Assembly: GCF_021650705.1 (NCBI RefSeq)
Contig: NZ_CP087138.1
Coordinates: forward strand, 3,868,001-3,932,000
From: Pseudomonas sp. KNUC1026
GTDB taxonomy: Bacteria > Pseudomonadota > Gammaproteobacteria > Pseudomonadales > Pseudomonadaceae
Reading direction: 5' to 3'
DNA: 64,000 nucleotides
Shown here in pieces: positions 34,416-42,492 of the stretch; the stretch's first letter is position 1, and the number at the start of each line of letters is the position of its first letter. Position numbers and translations under genes: made by a program. Below the pieces are notes generated by a model. It did no database searches. It was not told the DNA's origin and saw only the letters and a program-made list of their open reading frames with translations.

Positions 34416-35302
34416 GTGAACCCTGAAGTCATCGTTACCTGCGCCCTGACCGGGGCTGGAGACACCACCGCCAAGAGCCACCTGGTGCCTATCACACCGC
34501 AGCAGATTGCCGAGGCCGCGCTGGAGGCTGCGCGTGCCGGTGCGACCGTGGTGCACTGCCACGTGCGCGACCCTCGCACCGGCCAGTTCAGCCGCGACGT
34601 GGCGCTGTATCGCGAGGTGATGGAGCGAATCCGCGAACGCGACACCGACCTGATCGTCAACCTCACCGCAGGCATGGGCGGTGATCTGCAGATCGGCCCG
34701 GGTGAAACCCCGACCGAATTCGGCCCTGCCACCGACCTGGTCGGCCCCCTCGCCCGCCTGGCGCATGTCGAAGCGCTGCTGCCGGATATCTGCACATTGG
34801 ACTGCGGCACGCTCAACTTCGGTGATGGCGACACCATTTATGTGTCCACTCCGCACAACTGCGTGCCGGCGCCAAACGCATCACCGAGCTGGGTGTGAAG
34901 GCTGAACTGGAGATTTTCGACACCGGCCACTTGTGGTTCGCCAAACAGATGATCAAGGAAGGCCTGCTGCACGACCCATTGTTCCAGCTGTGCCTGGGCA
35001 TCCCGTGGGGCGCGCCGGCCGATACCACCAGCATGAAGGCCATGGCCGACAACCTGCCTGCGGGCGCGACCTGGGCCGGCTTTGGCATCGGCCGCATGCA
35101 GATGCCGATGGCAGCGCAAGCGGTGCTGCTCGGCGGAAATGTGCGCGTAGGGCTGGAAGACAACCTCTATCTCGACCGAGGCGTGCTCGCCAGTAACGGC
35201 CAGCTGGTGGAGCGTGTGAGCGAGATCCTTCACCGCCTGGGGGCTGGTGTACTTACGCCTGCCGAAGGCCGTGCCCGTATGAACCTGCCCAAACGCGGCT
35301 GA
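34416..35302 (+). pseudogene. cdhC: 3-Dehydrocarnitine cleavage enzyme (BKACE family), frameshifted in this sequence
   Basis: A zinc-dependent beta-keto acid cleavage enzyme that splits 3-dehydrocarnitine with acetyl-CoA. The N-terminal part (VIVTCALTGAGDTTAKSHLVP, VVHCHVRDPRTGQF, IVNLTAGMGG) is in one frame and the rest (ITELGVKAELEIFDTGHLWF, LCLGIPWGAP, RVGLEDNLYLDRG) in another. Adding one G near 34853 joins them as YVSTPAQLRAGAKRI and gives 295 residues, the normal length. The start is a GTG at 34416 with GGAG seven bases upstream. A read error is likelier than decay, as the flanking cdhA and cdhB are intact. Confidence 0.88.
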
Positions 35303-35317
35303 CCCGGAGAACTGCAG

Positions 35318-36283
35318 ATGAGCTATATCACCGACATCAAGACCTTTGCGGCACTGGGCAGCGGCGTGATCGGCAGCGGCTGGGTTGCACGCGCGCTGGC
35401 TAACGGGCTGGACGTGGTCGCCTGGGACCCTGCCCCCGGCGCCGAAGCAGCGCTGCGGGAGCGAGTTGCCAACGCCTGGCCGGCGCTGGAAAAACAAGGG
35501 CTGGCAGCAGGCGCTTCACCTGAACGCCTGCGCATGGCGAGCACGGTCGAAAACTGTGTGGCCGAGGCCGACTTCATTCAGGAAAGCGCACCGGAACGGC
35601 TGACGCTGAAACTCGAACTGCATGCCACCATCAGCGCGGCAGCACGCCCTGATGCGCTGATCGCCTCGAGCACCTCGGGGCTGTTACCCAGCGATTTCTA
35701 CGCCAAGGCCAGCCACCCGGAGCGCTGCGTGGTGGGGCACCCGTTCAACCCGGTCTATCTGTTGCCTTTGGTGGAGGTGGTAGGCGGGCAGCATACCGCT
35801 CCTGCGGCCATCGACGCCGCCCGGCTGGTCTATCAGCGCCTGGGAATGCGGCCTCTGCACGTGCGCAAGGAAGTACCGGGGTTCATCGCCGACCGGCTGC
35901 TGGAAGCGCTGTGGCGCGAGGCATTGCACCTGGTCAACGACGGCGTGGCCACCACTGGTGAAATCGATGATGCCATTCGATACGGTGCCGGCCTGCGTTG
36001 GTCGTTCATGGGCACCTTCCTGACCTACACCCTGGCCGGTGGCAAATCCGGCATGCGCCATTTCATGCAGCAGTTCGGCCCGGCCTTGCAGCTGCCATGG
36101 ACCTACCTGCCCGCCCCGGCACTGACTGATCAGTTGATCGATGATGTGGTCGATGGCACCACGGCGCAGCTGGGCCAGCATCGCATCGAGGCACTGGAGC
36201 GTTACCGCGATGACGCCCTGCTGGCAGTGATGGCTGCGCTCGAAAAGGTACGCGCAGAGCATGGGGTGGACGTCGATGCCTGA
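35318..36283 (+). CDS. cdhA: L-carnitine dehydrogenase
   Basis: A 321-residue NAD+-dependent enzyme of the 3-hydroxyacyl-CoA dehydrogenase family that oxidises L-carnitine to 3-dehydrocarnitine. The Rossmann motif is ALGSGVIGSGWVARALANG at residues about 12-30. The catalytic region follows (STSGLLPSDFYAKASHPERC, VVGHPFNPVYLLPLVEVVGG), and the C-terminal helical domain contains PGFIADRLLEALWREAL. It lies 15 bp after cdhC and overlaps cdhB by 8 bp, forming the cdhCAB operon with the CdhR site upstream. Confidence 0.94.
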   Translation: MSYITDIKTFAALGSGVIGSGWVARALANGLDVVAWDPAPGAEAALRERVANAWPALEKQGLAAGASPERLRMASTVENCVAEADFIQESAPERLTLKLELHATISAAARPDALIASSTSGLLPSDFYAKASHPERCVVGHPFNPVYLLPLVEVVGGQHTAPAAIDAARLVYQRLGMRPLHVRKEVPGFIADRLLEALWREALHLVNDGVATTGEIDDAIRYGAGLRWSFMGTFLTYTLAGGKSGMRHFMQQFGPALQLPWTYLPAPALTDQLIDDVVDGTTAQLGQHRIEALERYRDDALLAVMAALEKVRAEHGVDVDA

Positions 36284-36758
36284 ACCCTTGATTACCTGGC
36301 ACGGGGAAGTACCGAGTGAGTGGACCGACTACAACGGCCACCTACGCGATGCGTTCTACTTGTTGATTTTCAGCTACGCAACCGATGGGTTCATGGAGCA
36401 CATCGGGCTGGGGGAAGCGCAGCGGGAAACGAGTGGGCATTCGTTGTTCACGCTGGAGTGCCACCTCAACTTCCTGCACGAGGTGCATCAAGGCGCGGAA
36501 GTTGCCGTGCATACGCAGTTGCTGGCGTGCGACCACAAGCGGGTGCAGCTTTACCACAGCCTGCACATCAAAGGAGAAACACTGACACTGGCCGCCAGTG
36601 AACAGATGCTATTGCATGTAGCGCTCGATGGGCCGAAAGCAGTGCCCTTTCAGGACTCGATGGCAGCACACCTCGCTGACTTGGCAAGGCAACACAGCAA
36701 AGGGCCCAAGCCGGAATGGACCGGGCGAATGATCGGAATGCCAAAGGCAATAAAGTGA
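36276..36758 (+). CDS. cdhB: Betainyl-CoA thioesterase
   Basis: A 160-residue hot-dog-fold thioesterase of the 4-hydroxybenzoyl-CoA type that releases glycine betaine from betainyl-CoA, the last step of carnitine to betaine. The active-site region DYNGHLRDAFYLLIFSYATD sits near residue 20, and FTLECHLNFLHEVHQG follows. The ATG at 36276 lies within the end of cdhA (8-bp overlap), which suggests translational coupling. An imperfect hairpin follows the stop. Substrate assignment rests on its place in the cdh operon. Confidence 0.92.
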   Translation: MPEPLITWHGEVPSEWTDYNGHLRDAFYLLIFSYATDGFMEHIGLGEAQRETSGHSLFTLECHLNFLHEVHQGAEVAVHTQLLACDHKRVQLYHSLHIKGETLTLAASEQMLLHVALDGPKAVPFQDSMAAHLADLARQHSKGPKPEWTGRMIGMPKAIK

Positions 36759-36767
36759 TGCGAAATC

Positions 36768-36811
36768 CAGGGAACACCCCGCTTAAAGCCGTAAAAGCGA
36801 GGCGTTCCCTG
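36768..36811 (+). terminator. Long imperfect hairpin after cdhB
   Basis: CAGGGAAC (36768-36775) pairs with GTTCCCTG (36804-36811), with an inner CGCTT/AAGCG stem. It begins ten bases after the cdhB stop. No T run follows, so it is a weak terminator or an mRNA 3'-end structure. The rest of the 254-bp gap up to 37012 contains a GAAAGCGACGCTTTC palindrome and a GCTTGCGACC motif. Confidence 0.5.
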
Positions 36812-37012
36812 ACGCTTGAAACAGGCCGGCGCTTGCGGTGACCAAACCGCTTGCGACCATGGTCTGGGTGCCAGTGTGCAGGGCTGCCCGGTACTTCAGC
36901 ACTTTGAAAGCGACGCTTTCATGCTCATGGCTGCCAACGCAACGACACCTGCTTGCCCAGCCGCGCGCGGTTTACCAGAATCAGCCTATCTGCCCGCACA
37001 AGGACCTTCACC

Positions 37013-37276
37013 ATGATGCACGCTGACCTCATCGACCAAGACGACCTGATCGCCAAGTTGCGCTGTATCGGCTTCGAAGTGCCTCCTGGCGCGTCTGCCG
37101 AGCAGGCATGCGAGTGCGCGGTACGCGGCCTGGACTCGGCACGTGCCAATGCACTCAGAGGAATGGTTGAGCAGTTGCTCCGCGGCAACGCGACTATTCT
37201 GCCGGCGGTACGTGAAGCGCTGGACAAGACGCTGCTTCCAGCGCTGGCGCGGTTTCTTCAGCAACGCGCCGGTTGA
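37013..37276 (+). CDS. Small hypothetical protein between cdhB and gbdR
   Basis: An 87-residue soluble protein without recognised domain. It is acidic at the N-terminus (MMHADLIDQDDLIAKLR), has a CECAVRG cysteine pair and ends in an amphipathic helical stretch (REALDKTLLPALARFLQQR). The ATG at 37013 is preceded by AAGGACCTTCACC, a usable ribosome site. It is convergent with gbdR. Coding status is supported by codon use and start context only. Confidence 0.55.
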   Translation: MMHADLIDQDDLIAKLRCIGFEVPPGASAEQACECAVRGLDSARANALRGMVEQLLRGNATILPAVREALDKTLLPALARFLQQRAG

Positions 37277-37360
37277 GCATTGCTGGGCCCTGCACCGCTG
37301 GATCTGGCCAGGGCCCGCCTCAGACCGCGCACGCTGCCGCTAAAGCAACGTGCGCCTTGG

Positions 37361-38464
37361 TCACACCCTCACACTGGCAAACGTCGACTCGTTACGCGCC
37401 TGGCTCAACGCAGCCATAGGCCCGGACAGCGGCGCCATCACCATGGCTTGCGGAATTGGCATCATCGCCACCTGCTGGGTGGTGTTGGAACTGACGCGTT
37501 CATCACGCGGAGGAATGCCGAAGTATTCGCGGTAGCACTTGGAGAAGTGCGGCGTGGAAACGAAGCCGCACACTGAAGCCACCTCGATGATCGACATCGG
37601 CGTTTGCTTGAGCAATTGCCGAGCGCGGATCAGGCGCAATTTGAGGTAATAACGCGACGGCGAACAATGCAGGTACTTCTGGAACAGCCGCTCCAGCTGG
37701 CGCCGCGAAACTTGCACATACACCGCCAGCTCGTCAAGGTCGATCGGCTCTTCGAGGTTGGCCTCCATCAGCGCGACGATTTCCTGAAGCTTCGGCTGGT
37801 TGGTGCCGAGCATGTGTTTGAGCGGTACGCGCTGGTGATCCTGTTCGTTGCGAATGCGCTCGTACACGAACATTTCGGAGATTGCCGCCGACAGCTCGCG
37901 GCCGTGGTCGCGGCTGATCAGGTGCAGCATCATGTCCAGCGGCGCGGTGCCACCGGAGCTGGTGAAGCGGTTGCGGTCCAGAGTGAACAGGCGGGTGCTC
38001 ATGGCCACACGCGGAAAGGCCTCCTGCATCGCGGCCAGGCATTCCCAGTGCACACTGCACTCGAACCCGTCGAGCAGGCCGGCACAAGCCAGCGCCCAGC
38101 TACCGGTGCATACCGCGCCGAGGCGGCGCGACTGGCGAGCCTGAGCCTGCAGCCAGCTCGCGTGCTCACGGGTGACGGCGCGCTGGATGCCCACGCCGCC
38201 GCAGACGATCACGGTGTCCAGCGCAGGCGCCTGGGCAACCGAGGCGTCAGGGGTGATCTGCAGGCCATCGCTGGCCCATACCTGGCCGCCGTCCAGGGTC
38301 ATGGTGGTCCAGCGATACAGCTCGCGCCCGGAGAGCTGGTTGGCCATGCGCAGCGGCTCGACCGCCGAGGCCAGCGAGATCAGGGTGAAGTTGTCCAGCA
38401 GGAGAAATCCGATCGACTGCGGGGTACGGGTCTGGGCGGCGGTGCCGGCATTGAAAGACGTCAT
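37361..38464 (-). CDS. gbdR: Glycine betaine-responsive transcriptional activator, AraC family
   Basis: A 367-residue regulator with an N-terminal DJ-1/PfpI-type domain (IGFLLLDNFTLISLASAVEPLRMAN) and a C-terminal AraC domain with two helix-turn-helix motifs (LAVYVQVSRRQLERLFQKYL and EVASVCGFVSTPHFSKCYREYF). In P. aeruginosa GbdR senses betaine and dimethylglycine and activates the whole pathway present in this window. Length and context agree. The ATG at 38464 follows a GAGGAG site. A CTGTATGCGAC motif lies 133 bp upstream of the start. Confidence 0.95.
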   Translation of the reverse strand: MTSFNAGTAAQTRTPQSIGFLLLDNFTLISLASAVEPLRMANQLSGRELYRWTTMTLDGGQVWASDGLQITPDASVAQAPALDTVIVCGGVGIQRAVTREHASWLQAQARQSRRLGAVCTGSWALACAGLLDGFECSVHWECLAAMQEAFPRVAMSTRLFTLDRNRFTSSGGTAPLDMMLHLISRDHGRELSAAISEMFVYERIRNEQDHQRVPLKHMLGTNQPKLQEIVALMEANLEEPIDLDELAVYVQVSRRQLERLFQKYLHCSPSRYYLKLRLIRARQLLKQTPMSIIEVASVCGFVSTPHFSKCYREYFGIPPRDERVSSNTTQQVAMMPIPQAMVMAPLSGPMAALSQARNESTFASVRV

Positions 38465-38596
38465 CACTGTGTCTCCTCACAAGGCGGTTTGGCCTCACAT
38501 AGGGAGGCTCTTGTTGTATTCGCGGCCGAGGTCGGCCGTCGTTGGCAATGAGAGAGCAAATGCCGTGCCGAGAACGGTGGGGTCGCTTAGAGAAAC

Positions 38597-38608
38597 CTGT
38601 ATGCGACG
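38597..38608 (+). promoter_or_regulatory. Candidate GbdR-type half-site upstream of gbdR
   Basis: CTGTATGCGACG here is identical over 11 bases to the first of the three repeats between sdaB and cbcX (40410-40421). The flanking GGTCGCTTAGAGAA at 38581 gives an inverted GGTCGC. The 361-bp gap 38465-38825 also contains two tandem GAAACATGC copies and the sdaB terminator. Confidence 0.45.
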
Positions 38609-38710
38609 TCGCAAACGGTCTGTGGCGGGGGTAATTCGCCTATGCCGAAACATGCTGAAACATGCGTGCTCAAAGGGTTTGAGCACTTTAGTAGCACCCT
38701 CAATAAAAAA

Positions 38711-38728
38711 GGGGCCGTTACCGGCCCC
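38711..38728 (-). terminator. Rho-independent terminator of sdaB
   Basis: GGGGCCG/CGGCCCC arms with a 4-nt loop. On the minus strand they are followed by a six-T tail (plus-strand A run 38705-38710). It lies about 100 bp beyond the sdaB stop, between sdaB and gbdR, so the two genes appear to be separate transcripts. Confidence 0.85.
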
Positions 38729-38825
38729 AGAGGTGTCACCGCAAGCACATTTGGAAGAGGTGTGGGGTACTGCGCCAAAAGGCAGCGCTAGAGGCGCTGC
38801 GTGTACGAAAAGCGGGCATGGGCCA

Positions 38826-40202
38826 TCAGCATTCGATGGCATTCACGGCCAGGCCGCCGCGAGAAGTTTCCTTGTATTTGTCGTGCATGTCCGCGCCCGT
38901 GTCGCGCATGGTGCGGATGACCTTGTCGAGGGAAATAAAATGCGAGCCATCCCCGCGTAATGCCATTTGCGCGGCGTTGATAGCCTTCACCGCAGCGATG
39001 GCATTGCGCTCGATGCACGGCACCTGGACCAACCCGCCGACCGGGTCGCAGGTAAGCCCCAGGTTGTGTTCAAGGCCAATCTCGGCCGCGTTTTCAAGCT
39101 GCTCGGGCGTAGCGCCAAGCACCTCGGCCAACCCCGCCGCAGCCATCGCACAGGCAGAGCCGACCTCGCCCTGGCAGCCAACTTCAGCACCTGAAATGGA
39201 GGCGTTCTTCTTGCACAGAATGCCCACCGCCGCTGCGCCGAGGAAGAAATCGACGACGTTGGCCTCGCTGACCTGATCGCTGAAGCGCATGAAGTAATGC
39301 AACACGGCCGGGATAATGCCCGCCGCGCCATTGGTGGGCGCTGTCACCATGCGCCCGCCGGCAGCGTTCTCTTCGTTTACCGCCAGCGCATAGAGGTTCA
39401 CCCACTCCATGGCGTTGAGGGTCGAGCCGATCACATTGGGCTTGCCCAGCTCCTGCAGGCTCCGGTGCAAGCGTGCAGCGCGGCGGCGTACGTTGAGCCC
39501 GCCTGGCAGGATGCCTTCTTCGCGCAGGCCCTGGATCACGCAGTCCTGCATGGCGTGCCAGAGCTTGAGCAGGCCGGAACGAATTTCATCTTCGCTGCGC
39601 CACACCTTCTCGTTGGCCATCATCAGCTCGGAAATACGCAGGTTGTGCTGCTTGCACAACCGGAGCAACTCTTCGGCGCTGTTGAAATCGTAAGGCAGCT
39701 CGGTGTTGTCGGCATCCAGCACGCCACTGGCAGCTTGCGCAGCATCGACCACGAAACCACCGCCTACCGAGTAATAAGTGTCTTCGTGCAGTACGCCGCT
39801 ATCACCCTCGGCGACCAGCGTCATCGCGTTAGGGTGGTAAGGAAGATTTTCTTCGAGCAAGCGCATGTCGCGCTCCCACACGAAAGGCACCGCGAACCGG
39901 CCGTCGAGCTGCAGCATATTCTGCTCACGCAGTTGCGCCACGCTTGCACCGATGATCGACGGGTCGACCGAATCGGGCCACTGCCCCATCAAGCCGAGGA
40001 TGACCGCGTTGTCGCTGCCATGGCCGATACCGGTGGCGGACAGCGAACCGTACAGGCGCACCTCGACGCGGCGTACGCGGTTCAGCTCGCCGCGCTCGCG
40101 CAGCCCCTGAACGAAGAGCGCTGCCGCCCGCATGGGCCCTACGGTGTGCGAGCTTGACGGCCCGATCCCGATCTTGAACAGGTCGAACACACTGATGGCC
40201 AT
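38826..40202 (-). CDS. sdaB: L-serine ammonia-lyase (L-serine dehydratase)
   Basis: A 458-residue single-chain, iron-sulfur L-serine deaminase giving pyruvate and ammonia. The N-terminal beta domain starts MAISVFDLFKIGIGPSSSHTVGPMRAA. The C-terminal alpha domain carries the cluster cysteines (CKKNASISGAEVGCQGEVG, then CDPVGGLVQVPCIERN). The ATG at 40202 gives the conserved start; the 49-codon upstream extension is dismissed. As in P. aeruginosa it lies beside gbdR and drains the serine made by GlyA from betaine-derived glycine. Confidence 0.96.
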   Translation of the reverse strand: MAISVFDLFKIGIGPSSSHTVGPMRAAALFVQGLRERGELNRVRRVEVRLYGSLSATGIGHGSDNAVILGLMGQWPDSVDPSIIGASVAQLREQNMLQLDGRFAVPFVWERDMRLLEENLPYHPNAMTLVAEGDSGVLHEDTYYSVGGGFVVDAAQAASGVLDADNTELPYDFNSAEELLRLCKQHNLRISELMMANEKVWRSEDEIRSGLLKLWHAMQDCVIQGLREEGILPGGLNVRRRAARLHRSLQELGKPNVIGSTLNAMEWVNLYALAVNEENAAGGRMVTAPTNGAAGIIPAVLHYFMRFSDQVSEANVVDFFLGAAAVGILCKKNASISGAEVGCQGEVGSACAMAAAGLAEVLGATPEQLENAAEIGLEHNLGLTCDPVGGLVQVPCIERNAIAAVKAINAAQMALRGDGSHFISLDKVIRTMRDTGADMHDKYKETSRGGLAVNAIEC

Positions 40203-40409
40203 TATTTTTAAACCTCCTGGGCTAATCGCAGTCTGCGATCCTGCTACGCTCACGCTCGCATACCGCCATTTGCCTTGATCATCGGCCTTTTGGTGGTGGA
40301 TTCGTCGTCTGCAACCGACTTGCTCTTGTCCAGCAACGCCCCGGCTCAAAAGCGGCCGTTTTCAGGCGCCAAACGGTCGATTTAGCGGCCCTAGCCCAGT
40401 GGATCGCTA

Positions 40410-40463
40410 CTGTATGCGACCTCATCGACACTGGATGCGACCCTGCCTGTACTGGTTACGACC
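40410..40463 (+). promoter_or_regulatory. Three direct repeats at 21-bp spacing between sdaB and cbcX
   Basis: CTGTATGCGACC (40410-40421), CTGGATGCGACC (40431-40442) and CTGGTTACGACC (40452-40463) are repeated with exactly 21 bp from start to start, two DNA turns. This placement suits an AraC-family activator such as GbdR bound along one face. They sit in the 427-bp divergent gap (40203-40629), about 170 bp before cbcX and 210 bp before sdaB. The rest of the gap holds no ORF. Confidence 0.65.
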
Positions 40464-40629
40464 CCCCAGTAGGCGAAGCAAACCCGCTGGGGGATTATCG
40501 AAAACGACCCGCTTGCAAGGTGAAGTCGGCCAGAGCAGCCGCAGGCAGCGAATCCTCATGTGATCTCGCAGCAACCAAAGAAACGACGCCCCCTGGGTCG
40601 TCGACGTGAATCGCCAAGGAGTCCTCTCG

Positions 40630-41577
40630 ATGAAAGCTTCACCTTCCGTGTTGTTGGCTACGCTGCTCAGCTTGCCGGTCATGGCCCATGCTGCCGAACC
40701 GGAGCAATGCTCCACCGTTAACTTCTCCGACGTCGGCTGGACCGACGTAACCGTTACCACCGCTACAGCCAGCGCCGTGCTGCAAAGCCTGGGGTACAAG
40801 ACCAACACCACCATGATCTCCGTGCCGGTGACCTTCAAAAGCCTGGCCGACGGCAAGAACATGGACGTGTTCCTGGGCAACTGGATGCCCACCATGGAAA
40901 ACGACATCAAGCAATACCGTGATGCCGGCACCGTGGTGCAGGTCCGCGCCAACCTGGAGAACGCCAAGTACACCCTCGCGGTGCCAGAGGCACTCTGGGA
41001 AAAGGGCCTCAGGGATTTCGCCGACATCGTCAAGTTCAAGGATGAGCTGGGCGGCAAGATCTACGGCATCGAGCCAGGCAACGACGGCAACCGCACCATC
41101 CAGACGCTGATCGACAAGAACGCCTTCGGCCTGAAAGACGCAGGCTTCAAGGTGGTCGAGTCGAGCGAGGCCGGCATGCTGGCTCAGGTCGACCGGGCCG
41201 AAAAACGCGGCACCGCGATCGTGTTCCTGGGCTGGGAACCGCATCCGATGAACAAGCGGTTCAAGATGAAATACCTCACCGGTGGCGATGACTCCTTCGG
41301 CCCGAACTTCGGCCAGGCGACCGTCTACACCGTTACCCGCAAGAACTATCAGCAGGAATGCCCGAACGTTTCGCAGTTCCTGAAGAACCTGAGCTTCACC
41401 CTGGACATGGAAAACACCCTGATGGGTAACGTCCTGGACGATAGACAAAAACCCGATGCAGCCGCGAAAGCCTGGCTGAAGAAGAACCCACAGGTTCTCG
41501 ACAGCTGGCTCAACGGCGTGACCACCATCGATGGCAAACCTGGCCTGGAGGCCGCCAAAGCAAAACTGACCCAATAA
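40630..41577 (+). CDS. cbcX: Choline/betaine/carnitine ABC transporter, periplasmic binding protein
   Basis: A 315-residue substrate-binding protein of the ProX/ChoX class. A signal peptide (MKASPSVLLATLLSLPVMAHA) is followed by aromatic-cage regions typical of quaternary-amine binding: FSDVGWTDVTV, FLGNWMPTM and FLGWEPHPMN. It delivers choline, betaine or related compounds to CbcW. The ATG at 40630 has AAGGAG nine bases upstream. It heads cbcXWV, with the repeat array upstream suggesting GbdR control. Sequence alone does not rank its substrates. Confidence 0.92.
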   Translation: MKASPSVLLATLLSLPVMAHAAEPEQCSTVNFSDVGWTDVTVTTATASAVLQSLGYKTNTTMISVPVTFKSLADGKNMDVFLGNWMPTMENDIKQYRDAGTVVQVRANLENAKYTLAVPEALWEKGLRDFADIVKFKDELGGKIYGIEPGNDGNRTIQTLIDKNAFGLKDAGFKVVESSEAGMLAQVDRAEKRGTAIVFLGWEPHPMNKRFKMKYLTGGDDSFGPNFGQATVYTVTRKNYQQECPNVSQFLKNLSFTLDMENTLMGNVLDDRQKPDAAAKAWLKKNPQVLDSWLNGVTTIDGKPGLEAAKAKLTQ

Positions 41578-41634
41578 AGCCGCTGAGCTCCCGGCGGCCA
41601 GGGCCGCCGGGATTTGTAGACAAACCGCAGGTGG

Positions 41635-42492
41635 ATGCCCGATACCATGCTGACAGATCACAAACTTCCTCTAGGCGAGTACATCGCCGCCTTCGTCGAC
41701 TGGCTCACGCGCCACGGCGCCAATGTCTTCGACTGGATTGCCGCGACGCTCGAAGGCATCATCCACGGCTTCACCAGCGGCCTTACCTGGTTCAACCCCT
41801 ACGTGCTGGTGGTGCTGTTCTCGGCCCTGGCGTACTACATCCAGCGCAAACTCAGCCTTACCATTTTCGTCGCCCTGTCGTTCCTGCTGATCCTCAACCT
41901 GGGTTACTGGCAGGAGACGATGGAAACCCTCGCCCAAGTGACTTTCGCAACATCGGTGTGCGTGGTCGTCGGCGTACCACTGGGCATCATCGCGGCACAC
42001 AAGCCCTGGTTCTATACCGGCATGCGCCCCATGCTCGACCTGATGCAGACGGTGCCGACCTTCGTGTACCTGATCCCTACCCTGACTCTGTTCGGCCTGG
42101 GCGTTGTGCCTGGCCTGATCTCTACGGTGGTGTTCGCCATCGCCGCACCGATCCGCCTGACGTACCTGGGCATCTGCGACGTGCCTCACGAACTGATGGA
42201 TGCCGGCAAGGCCTTCGGCTGCTCCGGCCGCCAGTTGCTCACCCGCATCGAGCTGCCGCATGCCATGCCGAGCATCGCCGCAGGCGTTACCCAATGCATC
42301 ATGCTGTCTCTGTCGATGGTGGTGATCGCCGCTCTGGTCGGTGCCGACGGCCTCGGCAAGCCGGTGGTCAACGCGCTGAACACCGCTGATATCGCCCTGG
42401 GCTTCGAAGCTGGCCTGGCCATTGTGTTGCTGGCGATCATGCTCGACCGCATTTGCAAGCAGCGTGAAGTCAAAGCTGGAGGTGACGCATGA
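41635..42492 (+). CDS. cbcW: Choline/betaine ABC transporter permease
   Basis: A 285-residue inner-membrane permease of the ProW/OpuAB family with about six transmembrane helices (YVLVVLFSALAYYIQ, FVALSFLLILNLGYW, FATSVCVVVGVPLGIIAA). The cytoplasmic EAA-type coupling loop is near residues 185-205 (ELMDAGKAFGCSGRQLLTRIELP). An in-frame ATG at 41647 is an alternative start. It overlaps cbcV by 4 bp (ATGA) and follows cbcX by 57 bp, so the three form one operon. Confidence 0.94.
   Translation: MPDTMLTDHKLPLGEYIAAFVDWLTRHGANVFDWIAATLEGIIHGFTSGLTWFNPYVLVVLFSALAYYIQRKLSLTIFVALSFLLILNLGYWQETMETLAQVTFATSVCVVVGVPLGIIAAHKPWFYTGMRPMLDLMQTVPTFVYLIPTLTLFGLGVVPGLISTVVFAIAAPIRLTYLGICDVPHELMDAGKAFGCSGRQLLTRIELPHAMPSIAAGVTQCIMLSLSMVVIAALVGADGLGKPVVNALNTADIALGFEAGLAIVLLAIMLDRICKQREVKAGGDA

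Noticed and set aside
40203..40629. Small ORFs in the sdaB-cbcX gap
   Set aside because: Short frames have no ribosome sites and overlap the regulatory repeats.
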